From: Aplectana chamaeleonis
Lineage: Eukaryota; Nematoda; Chromadorea; Rhabditida; Cosmocercidae
Direction of reading: 5' to 3'
Assembly: GCA_029168955.1 (NCBI GenBank)
Contig: JAPDOI010000139.1
Span: 248,001 to 312,000 of the forward strand
Length of the DNA stretch: 64,000 bases
Part shown: piece after piece, positions 12,112-24,400 of the stretch
Position numbering within the stretch: the first letter of the stretch is position 1
Layout: the number at the start of each line of letters is the position of its first letter
Program-made: the position numbers and the translations under genes
The notes under the pieces: generated by a model
Seen by the model: the letters and a program-made list of their open reading frames with translations, nothing else
What the model was told of the DNA's origin: nothing
Databases searched by the model: none

Positions 12112-13112
12112 TTATAAATTTTCTAATACGTCCGGCACCCTCCGCGAATTCGCATGCGCCTGGCACTTGAATGCATCCGAGTGACGAATGTTTACCATCG
12201 AGCTGAAATGTAGGCAATGAACTCGACTTGAACAATTAAGGGGCTCTGTTATAAGAAAACTTACCGAACTGTAATAGTTGTACAGACGACGGCCTTGCAA
12301 ATCCAATCCGACGATGATGCCTTACCACGGAACTGGAATGTGAGCAATTAACTGAGATCGCCACGAGAAATGAATTCCCTTTCTTGAACAAAACGTACCG
12401 AGTTGGGAATCCACTTATCCACTTTCCATCGTATTTGTAACCGCGAATGTCTTTTCTGAAAGCATTGCTTTTAACAACTTCCTCACCATCTTTCATCAAA
12501 AGCACAGGGATGACTTAAAAGGCCTTTTCTAATCCCACGTGAAGCTCAGATTGCCAGTACAATTTCTGCTCCTCTGAATCCTCGATAGCATTTGCGCGGT
12601 CAAATTCGCGACTGCCCAGTGACATGTAGAAGCTACAACGAATTTGATAAAAAAATCGTCCTCTGAAGTGCGAAAGGGATTCAATATTAACCTGGAGTTA
12701 GCCTTCTTGAAGACCACATTCCTTTTGAGTTCGTATTCACCAAGTACCGTGACGTCCAAGAGGAACTCTGAAGTCAAAGTGTTAGTTTCATGCTATCTGT
12801 TTCTAAAAACTCCTTCGACTAAAAAAAACTAAAACCCTTCGACTCAAGAAATCACTCACAAAGAGGTTCCAGCTACGGATGACCGCAAGGACGATTACCG
12901 AAATTGAAAGTAATGACTTCTTTTGAATCGCTTCGATCAAGTCGCTTCGATAACGATCTCAACAAATCGAAAAACGAGAAATGAGGGCGCTGCCCAACAC
13001 TATTACCGATACCACGTGGACCCCATCTCAACACACGAGATAAGAATAATAAATTTGCCCGAAAATCAAAAATGCGAAAAAGTGGTCCTTTAAGATTTTG
13101 AAAGATGATCAA
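12112..13112 (-). pseudogene. Possible broken multi-exon gene, product unknown
   Basis: On the minus strand several short frames are joined by intron-like GT-AG segments. A frame ending GKWISGFPTR runs into GTACGTTTTG. About 66 nt later an acceptor CATTCCAG precedes a second segment ending TACAGTTCG before GTAAGTTTTC. A further ACATTTCAG acceptor follows 62 nt later. Upstream, 12,529-12,777 holds a frame with an acceptor-like TTGACTTCAG. The frames do not join cleanly and include stops, so this is either decayed or misjudged. I recognise no domain. Confidence 0.22.
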
Positions 13113-13570
13113 TCACCCGGGACGGTACTGTTGCTGGAATTTTCGCGATTGAAGCAAAAGTGATCAGTAGAAGAATTTTCAAAATTAGCACAATACGTAG
13201 GAGCGTTTCAATTGCTTTTCTTTACATTGAAAAGAAATAGCTTGTGATATTTTATCTAGAACGCTATATTTTCAAACATGAAAACATCGAGGGTAAGTGG
13301 AGGCACTGTGCGAGGTTTCGCGTAAATTGATGCTGTTTGAAGGCACTAGATTGAATGTCAAAACCTTTTTGTTTTCACTGTAAAGAAACCTTTGAAATGT
13401 TCTTGAATATTGCACTATTTTTGTATAAACTTCTATTGTTCAATTTTTGCGGGTCCGTAACAAACAGCATAGCGAGTAGCTAATCAAAAATGGTTTGGCT
13501 ATAAGTGCAATGGTGGTTCTAGCTAGTGAAAAAAGGACAAATTACAACCATTTAAGTAAAAACAAATGAG

Positions 13571-14121
13571 ATGTATGACAGAACAAATACTCTGAAACTC
13601 GCTTGGGAGTTGCCTCGGAGGGCGAGGTCACTTACGGCCACTTTACTGGCCGCTCTTAAATTTCACCATTTTCGAGCCGTTCGAAGCCAGCAGGGATGTC
13701 TGAAAAAATTAGGGATCTACTGGGGGGAAAGTAAGGCCATTTTTCCGTCAGTCCGAGTCATTTTGTTTCCAACGCCACACTCGATGAACGCCCGCTGTTC
13801 GGGCGTTTTCGAACCGTCGGCGCGGCAAAAATGGACCAACAAACATTCGACTTCCGAAGATTTCGTCAATGGCCATCCCGGGATTGATCAGCAGGTAAGC
13901 ATAGTTAGTTTGTGTTGTTTTTGTTTTGTTTTTGTGTTCTTGTTAATGCTTTTCTTGCTTCCTGTTTGTTTCGCTTTTGCTTTTTTTCTTTTTTAACTGT
14001 TTTTGTTATTTCTTGCTTGCTTTTGCTTTGTTTTTGTTGCGTTTCGTTCACCTACTCGTCTCCTCAATTTACAATTCCTACATTTTCTTGTTTAGGGGAG
14101 AGGTTCGCCAGTGGGACATAA
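13571..14121 (+). CDS. Possible gene end: exon, intron, short terminal exon
   Basis: An open frame from 13,571 runs to CAGCAG at about 13,894, followed by GTAAGCATAG. The next ~200 nt are strikingly T-rich and end in TTTTCTTGTTTAG at about 14,095, an intron-like arrangement. The following frame (starting GERFASGT) stops within 30 nt. A second frame in the same exon is also partly open (GHFSVSPSHF, later MDQQTFDFRRF), so the reading frame is uncertain. No known domain; it could be a transposon remnant. Confidence 0.28.
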
Positions 14122-14504
14122 TTAATGGGCGTCTTACCGTGTGAAAGGTGCCTATTGAATGCTTCACAATTTGTTCCATCTCTTTCGCCTGTAAGTATAT
14201 CCTCTCTTTCAGAAGAGCAAGACCATCCGTGCTGGTTCTGAAGGTGACGAGGATTATCTCGAGTGAGCGCGAGTCAATGATGGATGTATTCTGGGATGGA
14301 TCTCCTGTTGTTCAGATAATCTTATTTTTTTGTTTTCGTTCATTCTAGTATTTCATTCTAGTTTTTTTGTTTCTGTCCAAAAACTTACGGCTTTAGTTTC
14401 CTACCTCAAGCATTTTTGAAGGGTGTTTCACAATTGTGCGCGCGCACATGCTGAGTGTTTTTACGAACAAGAAGGTGCATTTCAAGAATGAAATACCTAT
14501 GCAA

Positions 14505-15156
14505 TCTAGTTGTAAAATTTCGAAAAAATGTTGAACGAACGAAAATCGAGATTTTTTCGTTCTAAAGGTCTTCGAACAAACGAAAAATGAAAAAATCCGT
14601 TCGAAAAAAATTTGAACGAACGAATTTGGAAAAACTTTCGCAATCCCGGAGATTTTCTCGAAAGTCGTTCGAAATTTCAAAATTTTTCGAATTTCGTTCG
14701 AAATTTAGGAACTTTTTTTGATACTGCTTCGAAAATTCTAACCTTTTTTCCAAGATTCCTACGCTTTATTAACACCGCTCAGTCAGAGAATGAATATTCC
14801 ACACATGTTCGATTTCTACCCATATCGCGAGCATGTATAGCCTGCTCCCTTATTTCAAGCAGTTAGAAGTAATTATTAACCGGCCTATAATGTCGAAGTC
14901 TCCTAATCAGTGCTATGTTTTGCCATAAGTAAGAAAGACTTTATATTTCCCGATCCCAAGCATTAGAGCAAGAAAGACTTTATATTACCCGATCCCAAGT
15001 ACAACATATTCGAGCAGGCGAGCTGTTAGCTCACGCCCACGACAACTTGCCCCGAGCAATAACGAAACAGCGTAACGTAAGGTTCCAGAAGAGTTTCCGA
15101 AATCGAAAAAAAAATTTCGAAAAATATTTCGAAAATTTCGTTCGTGTACAACTATA
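14505..15156. mobile_element. hAT-like MITE, TTCGAA family (copy 2)
   Basis: The left end TCTAGTTGTAAAATTTCG and right end GTGTACAACTATA match the termini of the 53.5-kb copy in inverted orientation, including GGTCTTCGAAC and CGAAAAATG downstream of the left end. Flanks CTATGCAA and CTATGTAT agree at 6 of 8 positions, a decayed 8-bp target duplication. The middle (14,760-15,100) contains non-family DNA with a two-copy ~40-bp tandem (AAGAAAGACTTTATATT). Confidence 0.75.
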
Positions 15157-15319
15157 CTATGTATCTCTTTTGGGACTATGACGAGGAGTGAATAAAGGCT
15201 TGGTCCTAAATTAATCACCTGCTCCACGCACACATTTGCGAAGTCGGTTCGCGATTCGTTAAGATTTATATTTTAGAACATAGGTATAGTTCACTCTTTG
15301 TCAGAGTCCAAGCAAGCCT

Positions 15320-15465
15320 GCCTAAAAGAGTATGTCAACGAATATTCAGAAAACGAATATTCGGCAGAATAAGCGAATATTCGAATTATTCGTTTATTCG
15401 AAAAAGTCAAATTTTCGAATAATTCGTATATTCGACTATTCGGAAAAGTCAATTTTTCGGATAGT
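15320..15465. mobile_element. GAATATTCG-iterated inverted-repeat element
   Basis: Dense CGAATATTCG and ATTCGAATTATTCG iterations between AAGAGTATGTC on the left and an inverted TAGAGTATAAC on the right. The flanks CTGCCTAA and CTGCCGGT agree at five of eight positions. Related arrays occur at 49.0-49.13 and 51.24-51.42 kb. Confidence 0.6.
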
Positions 15466-15479
15466 TATACTCTACTGCC

Positions 15480-17000
15480 GGTCCGATCCTAGGAATGTTA
15501 ATGTTTGTCCGTCAAACGCTCAACTGTCTTATGCTCATAACGATGAATACCCTGTTGGGTATGCTGTTTACCCATACATCCTGGGTAGTTTTCTCGGTGC
15601 CATTTGGGTATGCCTGTAGGATTGCTGTTCTTAATACATCTGTTGAAGTTTCTAGACTTAGCGCTAGCTTTTTCGCATTTATTCTAGATTGTTTGCTTTT
15701 TTGCTGTTACTCTAGTTATCGGTAATAAACTTAGTACCATTCAAAGCTCTTGTTTTGGGAAAGTGCCTATAGGTACTTCCGCCAGTTTCACTACGGGACC
15801 TCTATTATGGGAAGAACTGAGGCGAAAATGGGGCGAAAGTAAGGCGAGACGGCAGCCCATTCGCGTAGTCTCTAAAATTGCCCCACATTTATCTCTAAAA
15901 TCGCCCTACTTTTTCACCAACTAAGGGGGAAATTTCACCAAAATGAGGCAAGACAAGGGCAGATCCGGCGAGAGATGCCTCGATGCAACTAGGCAACTCT
16001 AACTTTTCTTAGAGGCGACTCCCGAGCGAGTTTCAGAGTAGCATGATAGGAAACAATCACGCCAAAAGACCGACGTGGGCTAGTGGGTAAGTGATAACGA
16101 TTCTCTGTGTAGGGGCGCGGATGGCTGCAACGAACGATGTTCGTCGACGCGTCGCGGTCGACGAACCTGCGTTGCGGTCGAGAACGGGCGCGGATGGCCG
16201 AACGACTCGCTCAAGGTCAGCGGATCGCCGACTCGGCCTCAAAAGTGTGGCGGGCCGTCCCCCCGAGTGCCTGAGTACTTTCCTTATGTTCTAGACAGAA
16301 CTGGTCAAAACGTAGATAATAACAACTGATAAGCTATGTAAAAGTACGCAAGTTCGGCTTTTAGATATCAACATTGCCCGTGCTTTTTCCCTCACTTGCA
16401 CGGGCTTTCCGGCATTGCCTGAAACTTTTCCGCGGCCCCAAGGTCAGATCTGCCAATACAGAGCATCTCACGAACATGAATCATGGGCTAAAAAACAATC
16501 TAGAGGGTGCGTCTCACTACAAACGACAATCCCCAGGAAATGATCTCCTTACTGAGATTAAATTTGTACTACTGCAGAACATCACCCGAGTCATGTACAC
16601 TGATTTGCGTTGTAATAATGCGTCCGAATAAAAGGCAATTTTGAGAAACCTGCGTTGCCAATACTACACTTGCTTGTCATTCTGACAGCTTAAAATAACT
16701 ATTGTGCCATCATCAAGGGCACTTTTAATTGATTCGCAGAAATATGCGAGAAAGCTAACTTTATTCCTATTACACAACTTAGTGTGGCTTGTTTTTCGAC
16801 ACTCGCCCTCTCTTTGTTCCATATCCTTCCTCTTTTTCGTTATAATGAGTGACCGTTACATTGACTAACAACATCAAATTTTCATTTTCGTTTGTTCTTT
16901 GTCTTATCTTTGCTTAGGATTGGGCAAACTCTAGGGAGATATCATATGCTTGTAGTGAAAAGTGAAAAACCATTTATTACACAGCCCGCCCTTTCGCAGC
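15480..17000. other. No gene recognised
   Basis: Positions 15,780-15,960 repeat GGGGCGAAA/GCCCCA motifs, loosely like the subterminal DNA at 37.5-37.7 kb. Positions 16,075-16,260 are GC-rich with a CGTCGACGCGTCGCGGTCGACG palindrome and a tRNA-like GGGCTAGTGGGTAAGTG start that does not complete a cloverleaf. The rest is unremarkable. Confidence 0.45.
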
Positions 17001-17118
17001 CGCTAATAGCGCGCTCTACTGCGAATTCGCGCGAACGCGACGCGACCGCGTTCGGAGCTGGCTGTTACGGCGGTTGGCCATTAAGTTCTTATCTAAACAC
17101 CTGCACCGAACATACATA

Positions 17119-17367
17119 CAGGCCATAAAACGGCCAAAGTCTCACCGTCGACTGCGTACCAAGCGCTGCGCGACCGCACGCGCGTCGGAAGCAGACGAAT
17201 TTCGGCCGCCGCGCGACGAGTTTCAGGGGCCGCGCGGAGGCCGAAACGTCGCGCGGCGGCCGGAACTCGTCGCGCGGCGGCCAAAACTCGTCTGCTTCCG
17301 ACGCGCGTGCGGTCGCGCAGCGCGTGGTATGCAGTCGACGGTGAGACTTTGGCCGTTTTATGGCCTG
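17119..17367. mobile_element. GC-rich palindromic element with TA target
   Basis: Ends CAGGCCATAAAACGGCC and its exact inverted complement, flanked on both sides by TA. The arms continue inward through AAAGTCTCACCGTCGACTGC and GCTGCGCGACCGCACGCGCG. The centre holds four GTCGCGCGGCGGCC-type repeats. It sits inside the dispersed repeat shared with 9.45 kb. TA targets are typical of Tc1/mariner-type MITEs. Confidence 0.85.
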
Positions 17368-17399
17368 TAAGGTCCTGACAAGCTGCTTCCTATGATTAA

Positions 17400-18340
17400 A
17401 AAAAACAGAAAAAATCTTCGGGTTAACGTTGTCTGTGAATTATGGGAGATCGATCTGCTCGTAAAAAGAAATATAGCGTAGCGGATTGAAAAAAAAATGA
17501 AAAACCCCATTTTAGGAAGAACTGTGAGCGACACTGTTCATTGGAATTCATCGGAATCACCGCCTTTTCAACACTCATACAAAAACCGAAAAGGCGCCCC
17601 TTGCCTCGCAAGTGACGTAAATCTGTATTGGCAACTGTTGCGCACGTCACTCAACAGTTCCCGGCTTTACGAAACATGAATGCCAAAAATGAACCACGCG
17701 CATGTTGTAATAAGAGTGACGAAACGGCAGAGGGTCACCTCACCGTTCATTCACTCTCTCACATCCAATGCCCATCGCTGGTCTCCAAATTCTTGCGGCA
17801 TTGGCAGCGTGCGAGCTTCACAGTGGTTACGTTAACCATTACCAGCCGAAAATTTATGTAGTCGGACATCCAAGACTTCTTGAGAGAAGGATCATTCGAG
17901 GAACACAGGTATACATGCAACTTCTATGATAAGCTTCTCTTCCCTCATTTCTCGACTTTCAACGTTTCATTGGCTTTTGTTAACAGCAGTATTGAAAAAA
18001 TTCATCTAGGGACTTGCGCAAAAAAATACAGATTTCTGCTTTTTCCGCTGCGTATTGCCTCTAGAGGCGTGCTACATCCTAAGAAGTCTTCTAGTGGCCA
18101 AAAATATTCTCATTTTATGTAAGGGGGCGAATGGTGAACAGGTACGGCTGATAGGCGGTATAAGGGCAACTTATTGTTAGAGAGGTCCATTACCCGAAAG
18201 TGTTTTCAACAGCATACGGTCATTAAATGAGGTGCCGAAAAGCCCACCATCAAAGTCATCTGTGCAAGAAACGTATACGATCAGGCTTGCTCATTCGCTT
18301 GCTTTCATCTATTTGGAATTCAACTTTTGGGTCTCACTGG
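17400..18340. other. No firm gene; weak coding signal
   Basis: A plus-strand frame (17,628-17,861) ends at a TAG and continues open in the same frame (residues SDIQDFLREGSFEEHR) to a GTATAC donor-like site near 17,909. The two halves could be exon pieces or chance. No domain recognised. No repeats seen. Confidence 0.3.
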
Positions 18341-18347
18341 AGCTTAC

Positions 18348-18470
18348 CGTGATCCAATGTTTTCCAGCGCATGCCGAAGCAATCAGATGAAGCCTTTTTC
18401 GTTTTGAGGGGGTCATACAAGTTGCTCACTCTTTGATTTGATGGCTGCCGTAATAGAACGTCGATTTTAG
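18348..18470 (-). CDS. Possible isolated exon, product unknown
   Basis: On the minus strand an open segment ends at GGATCACG followed by a consensus GTAAGCTC donor. Its upstream limit may be the acceptor TTTCGAAACTAG, although the frame stays open further upstream to 18,519. It encodes a polar peptide (AKIDVLLRQPSNQRVSNLYD at its start) with no recognisable domain. No partner exon found. Confidence 0.27.
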
Positions 18471-18727
18471 CTAGTTTCGAAATGACCGCTTTTTCGACCG
18501 GTAAGTTGAAAAAATTCATATAAAACCAAAGTTTGCATGTCCAGCGGCTTAAAAGCTTTATCTAAACAACCATTGTGGAGAATTCGGGTGCATGCGAAAT
18601 GCGACACCACATATACGGCGGACAAATAGTTATAAAACGCATTACATCGTAAGAGTTCTTGGAAATTGTGAATCATCTACGCTGCGATTGGTTTTTTTAT
18701 TTAAACGAAAGAATATGACTGAATCGG

Positions 18728-19030
18728 CTGGTTTCCGCCTGACGCGGTCATTCCGCATCTTCGCCGAGGTATGCCGTCCTAGTAGTCAGCCGTGTCCATT
18801 TGTCACGGTCCTCAGCCTTATTTCGAAGAAAAACCATCCATTGGTCGCTATTCCACTTCTTGCGAATTATATTATCGGGCCTGAACTGCCTTTCAATGCC
18901 GAGTAATTTCAAATCCTTCTTCACCACATCCGTCCAGAACTTTCGCCTACGCCAGGCGGCCTTTTGTAGACGGTATTCGGAAGCATGCTTCCGACGCTGC
19001 GATACGTCGCGAAAAAACTTGTGAAAAAAT
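18728..19030 (-). mobile_element. RTE-type LINE, 3'-terminal fragment
   Basis: The minus-strand frame (18,748-19,044) matches the last ~80 residues of the LINE at 62.4-63.3 kb: RRRKFWTDVV, LGIERQFR, RKWNSD, then EDR.KWTRLT and LGEDAE followed by a stop. The GGAATGACCGCGTCA 3' untranslated start is also shared. It is a classic 5'-truncated LINE insertion. The internal sequence has diverged, so it is an old copy. Confidence 0.93.
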
Positions 19031-19547
19031 AGCCAAATCCGCATTTCCGGACCGTATCAGACCCCGTTTTTCCTACTGGGGTGGAAAGAAGTGACCGGCG
19101 AGTAGGATTGTTCTTTTCAATAGGATCATGATGCCAATTTAATCCACTGTCGCTTAGCACCGCTTCACAAGGGATTGTCTTCTAAGCGTCGGATCTTCAT
19201 TTTTCAGTGGGATTCGAGACAAAAAGGGTGGAGTCCGAGAACTTTAGGCAAGCTGTCTAGCAATTTTTTGGTGCTTCCTGTTAATAAACGCTCCATTCAC
19301 CACTGAACCCTTTCATTGTTTGCAGAAAGTATGATTGCCCATCGTTAACGCCTCTAGCCGAGGAATCATTAACATGCTTCATTCAATTTTTTACCAAATT
19401 AATCAAGACCGGTAAAGTATTCTGACATGTGTGTCATGTTGTTAACCATGAAGAATTACTGTACAGACAGGACTGCGCAGTCTCTGATTAATCATGCGTC
19501 GAGTTGATTCGCGATAATTGATAAAAATGAATTAATGTGAATTTCAG

Positions 19548-19657
19548 GATGACCTGAGGAGCTACATGCAAGCTACCGAACAACCGTATAGCCAGCCTCA
19601 CATCAATGTACAGTTCTCTGGCCAGCCGGTGCAGGGAAGGCCAGTCACCATATACAG
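19548..19657 (+). CDS. Isolated internal exon of an unidentified gene
   Basis: A 110-bp segment bounded by a strong acceptor (GTGAATTTCAG) and a donor (TACAG then GTTGTT). Only one of the three frames is open across it. It encodes a peptide beginning DDLRSYMQ and containing YSQPHINVQFSGQPVQGRP, of ordinary globular composition. It lies outside any repeat I can see, and codon use is balanced. I do not recognise the protein. It is the best host-exon candidate in the window, implying a gene whose introns are filled with transposons. Confidence 0.5.
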
Positions 19658-19712
19658 GTTGTTGCTACATAAGATTTTACGGACTCGTTGTCACTGAGTC
19701 TTCGAGCATGCC

Positions 19713-20525
19713 CAGTGTACTTGTTATCCGATGATAATTTTTCGGATAATAAATCGATTCGGATAGTGCCGATTTTAAATTCCCCGGATATTGTATCGGC
19801 TCAGATAATGCGCTTTTTCAAATTTTCGGATAATGGATCAATTCAGATAGTGCCATTTTTCCAGTGATTCGGATACGGATATCCGGTCGGATAATTTCGG
19901 ATAACTTTGGATATTTTCGGAACAAAGTTGAGGCAAAACGGGGAAAAATAAACCAGGTAATCAAGACACGCCTTTTAAAACATCCATAATTGAGCAAACA
20001 GTAGAACTTGATTTCATTTGCAGCGTGTTCACTTACAAACTTCAATCTTCATATATGCATAATAATAGAAATGTGAAAAAATACCTTCAATTACTATGTC
20101 GTCCTTGGGAGGCACAGTATTATCCATACACAGGTTTGATTCAGGACAACTAGCTAGTAAAAAGTTTGTATGCAAGGCAACAATACAAAAAACTTCTACA
20201 CTGAATAACTAGCCACTTGATCATCTCACTTGACCACGCCTATTTTAAAGCGCCGCAACGACTCTTCTGATTTCGAAAGGAGGAAAATCCCGGTTGATGT
20301 ACTAAATAGAAGGCGGTACGGAAAATGGGCGTGACTTAATGCAATTTTATGCGGAATTCATCCGAATTTTCGACCCTTAGGATAATGTTTCGATTCAGAT
20401 AAGGCCGATTTTGCATTTCCCGGATATTGGTTCGATTCAGATAATGCGTTTTTCCGAATTTTCGGATATCGGATTATTCGAATCTGATATCCGAAAAGGA
20501 GTGATTCGGATACTAAGTATAATGC
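19713..20525. mobile_element. ATCCGAAT-iterated inverted-repeat element
   Basis: Arrays of GATTCGGATA, GGATAAT and GGATATC at 19,730-19,920 and 20,350-20,515 face each other across non-repetitive DNA. The outer ends read CAGTGTACTTGTTATCCGA on the left and, inverted, GCATTATACTTAGTATCCGA on the right, a degenerate inverted terminus. The same family forms the outer arms of the 25.9-27.7 kb insertion. Confidence 0.65.
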
Positions 20526-20832
20526 CCAGCCATAGAGCTATATCCTCTTCAAAATGGCTAAGGGGTTAGGCAACTCCTGGGTCAGTCATTTATCACTTTG
20601 GAATCAAATGCGAGCAGGCTCATGCACAGCGGTGGTCCGGGTCGTCCTGAAAAACGATCCCCCCGTGAGAGGGACATTTTTTCGGCCAAAAAACGACCCT
20701 CTAGGAAGGGTGAAAATTTTGGTAGACTTTTTTTTCCTTTTTTTACTGACTCGTTTCATTTTTCAGGTTTTTTCAATTTTTGGAGCCTCATCATTCCTAA
20801 GCGGATGAATAGCGTTTCGTGCGCTGCCGATA

Positions 20833-21389
20833 TTAAAGGCAGTGGTCACGATGAAAAACGTAATCTAAAAAATTACAAAAATCAGCTTAGATCAAAAACA
20901 GCTGAAAAACTATGAAGGCAGCGAGGTGAAAAAGGGGCTAGAAATAGAGATTTTAAGGCCCAAAAATGCCAGTTCGTGCACACGTGCACAGCGTCGACCA
21001 AAAAGATCGCCGTCTCATGCCGAGCGGTCAAAAATCATCGACATTCAGAGGAAGAAATACATGCAAATTAACCTATCAAAAACAATTGAGCAATGAAAGA
21101 AAGCACTCCAGGCAATGTTTTTGACTAGATGTGTACATAAATCCGAAGGTTCATTGATTGAAATTCAATTTCAAGCCAGCTGATGTTCTTGATATAAGAG
21201 GTCATCGATGCCGATGATGTGGAGTGGGCTCGTCCACCATCAAAAGACAAGAAAATTCAGGCTTTAAATTTGGCCCAAACTAGCGGTTTTTTCGCGATTT
21301 TTTCTCGTAGGTCCCACTACTGTAAACCCAGAAAAGGGTTTAGAGAGAAAATGACGACAAGCATATTTGATCGCGACCACTGCCTCTAA
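20833..21389. mobile_element. MITE, AGGCAGTG family (copy 3)
   Basis: Left end TTAAAGGCAGTGGTCACGAT; right end CGACCACTGCCTCTAA with one substitution. The interior matches copy 1 nearly throughout, including GTCATCGATGCCGATGATG and the CACGTG palindrome. It shows the undisturbed interior at the point where copy 4 has been split by the 6.3-kb element. Confidence 0.87.
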
Positions 21390-21460
21390 GAAACTTGAGC
21401 CAGGTGGATAGCTGAAAAGCACTTCAGAAACCGGAAAGATCTTCGCCCTCCGTTTTTGGC

Positions 21461-24400
21461 CACGGTGGTCCAGTGGAGCTTTTGAACCACCGTGGGACCA
21501 CCGCACATTTGACCGGCCATATCTCGGCTCAAAATCGATATTATGAGCTCATTTCCGGACGTTAAAACTTTCTAACGACTGTCAAGAGTTTCCACTCTTG
21601 CACTAGGTCATGTATACAGACGACCCTTTTTCGATTTTTGGGCCGATTTTTTCAGTCCGGAGGGGGTAGGTGAAATTCGGTTTTTGAAAAGAGGTATTTT
21701 CTCGCCTATCTATAAATGATTTTTGAAGCATTTCCAGTCGATTGGTACGCTCATTGCGGGTACTTTTTTTTGAAACTGAGATTCCGCCATTTCCAGACTC
21801 GCTTCCTTTCGGCTTGCACGATTTTGAACTTGTTTCGAATCTTCGAGTGCTAAGGTATTAAATGATGATGGAGATGTTGTGTGCTATCTTCCTAAAGTTT
21901 CGGAGCGAGAAGTGGCATTCGTGTGTTATTTTTCGGAATATTTTTCCTCCTCTGAGAGCTTCAGCACCCGAAGGTACATGTGCTATGTGAACCAAACGGA
22001 GCAAAGCTCTAGATGATTCAGCTACAGTTTTAGTTTCGCTACCGACTCCGAACTTCTGGTCACGGTCTGCCCCAGAATACGGATGAAGAGCTTCGACCTG
22101 ACGCATAAAATATTTGCAGACCTTATTCAAAGGGGGCAAAAAAGGAAGTGGGAACAGTATGAGGACATTCACACAATGAGAGCTCAATTGCTGAAGCTTG
22201 CGAAAACTTTGTAGGGCCTAACGGAGATAGGCGAGATAGGACTTGCAGTGCCGAAAATTCTGAAAGCTCCAGATAATTTTCACGAGGGGTGAGGAGGTGT
22301 TCGCAGAAAACCGTGTCAATCTCATGTTTTAGCACAGAATGCTGCAAATTTTCTAAGCACGGACGATGACTTCATACCAAGCTTTCAATCCTACCTCGTG
22401 TGTGGTATCGCTGCCAAGGAAGCTCTATCGTTCGCTAAACAATTCTCTTTCATTGTGATGACAATGAAGTCTGATGCGACGGCTGCTTAATCGCATTACG
22501 ATCTCACATATGCCAAGCGTATGGTCAAGATTTTGCACAGCACATAAAGTTTGATTTGCTCAAATATTTAATTGGAAACCACCTCCCCTTCTCTCTGTTG
22601 ACCGACGACATTACCGACACCGATCGCAAATGTATTGTGTTTCTGATAAGGTTTATCTCACCCTCCTACACACCCGTAACTTTCCACTTCTCTCTAGTAG
22701 AAACAGACAGCGAAAGTCCGAAGGCATTCAAGAGTTTTCTTATTGAGAAGGATTCATGGGCAGACATGCAAAATGGCCTTTCTCACAAGCCCTTCGCGTT
22801 TGCCATAAGAAAGGTGATGGCCTCGTCTGCCGGCGGTGCATCTGTGATGACAGGGCACATAAACGGCATTCATGCAAGACTTCAGCGCATAGAAGAGTAC
22901 GAAACAACACTCTATGGAAATATGATAGCAGGTGCGAACCCTGCTATCTATTAGATATCCAAATATGTTTTTTCTAGATTTTTTTCTCGGCGTCTATGCA
23001 GCACATACACTGAATTCCGTCGTAACTGCTCAGAACAACTACGCGTATCGGCTCGCTCAGGAAGAAATGAACTTTTCGTACTTCAAAATGGGGGCGGTAC
23101 ATCGGGTCCGCTGGTTGGCCAGCATACAGCAAGCGCTCACAAAGATCCTACGCAACTACCCGTTTTTATGGGGAGCCTTCAAGCCTTGGCGAACGAAGAT
23201 ACAACTAAAAGTATCAAAGCAACAGCTGTGGCTGCTGCGTGGACGGTCTCACGCCTCCAATTCTTCACCACGTGAGCCACACACTATTCCAGCTGACATT
23301 ATTTTCAGAGGAACTACAATAAGAAGAAGGTCTCATAGTATGATATGTGTCTCGCTGGCGCTATTTCGACCACATGCTGGTAGCCAAGGGCGGCAAAATG
23401 GCGAATGTTGCACAAAGATTATTGAGAGATAATAACGTTTTGAAAATGAAGAATCCCTCGAGCTTAAGATACGAAAGTGTGAACACAGAGTTTCTCGATC
23501 AGTGCTTTACCTCTTTTGAAGGCCCAATATCTGAGTACCTGTTGTCTTATGACACTAAAACATTTAAGGGCCTTAGTGGACCGACGTCGCAAAGCCATGA
23601 AACGCTCTCAGTGCGGAGTCCCGAAACATGAAGCCAGAAAAACACAGATGAGGATTCACACTCCATCAAAGAGACCAAGGCAACGCTGATCGTTACACCG
23701 ATTGCATTACCTTTGACATCGATGCTCTCAGCTATCGAGCCTTGGGTAAAGTGTATAACGAAGGGACATCTGTTGCTCTGGTTAGCACACACATCGCTGA
23801 GTTTTACTCCAGCTATACCAATCAGATTCAAGGGTATATGTCCCCAAGAGATGACCCTAACGCAGAAAACAGGATGACTTCCCCTATGCAGCATTATGTG
23901 GGTCGTCACATAATGCTGGAGAGGATACATTGTGAAATAGCGAGTTTCGAAAACTTCGAAATGTATTAACCTACAAACGCCAAGTTCAATACCAGAGGTT
24001 GGCCCAAATATTTAGACGACGCGAACCAGATATAGATCACAGTACTCCTAGATTCGAATACGAACTCAATCGCCATACCTCAAAAGTACTGCGCTATACA
24101 GGATGCTATGCCATCGTGCGAAACCTTTTACGCTACCATTGCCAGTACTGCACAAAGTTTGCAGTCGTGGCCCAACGAGTTTCGAAGCGATGAAACAGTC
24201 TTCACTTCTATAGGATTCAGCTAGAAAACCCCGAAGCAATGTCTACTCCGAATGTTGTAGTCGGGATAATGTTGAGCTAGTACACGCTTGATGATTTACT
24301 CCATTTTTTTTGGAAGCTGTTCTTGTTCCATCGATAATGTTTACCATTTCATTTCAAATAATCATGGCCCCAAATATATTTACCTCAAGATTCAATTTTT

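Noticed and set aside
16075..16160. tRNA gene
   Set aside because: A box A-like start is present but no complete acceptor stem or consistent box B and T-arm could be drawn.
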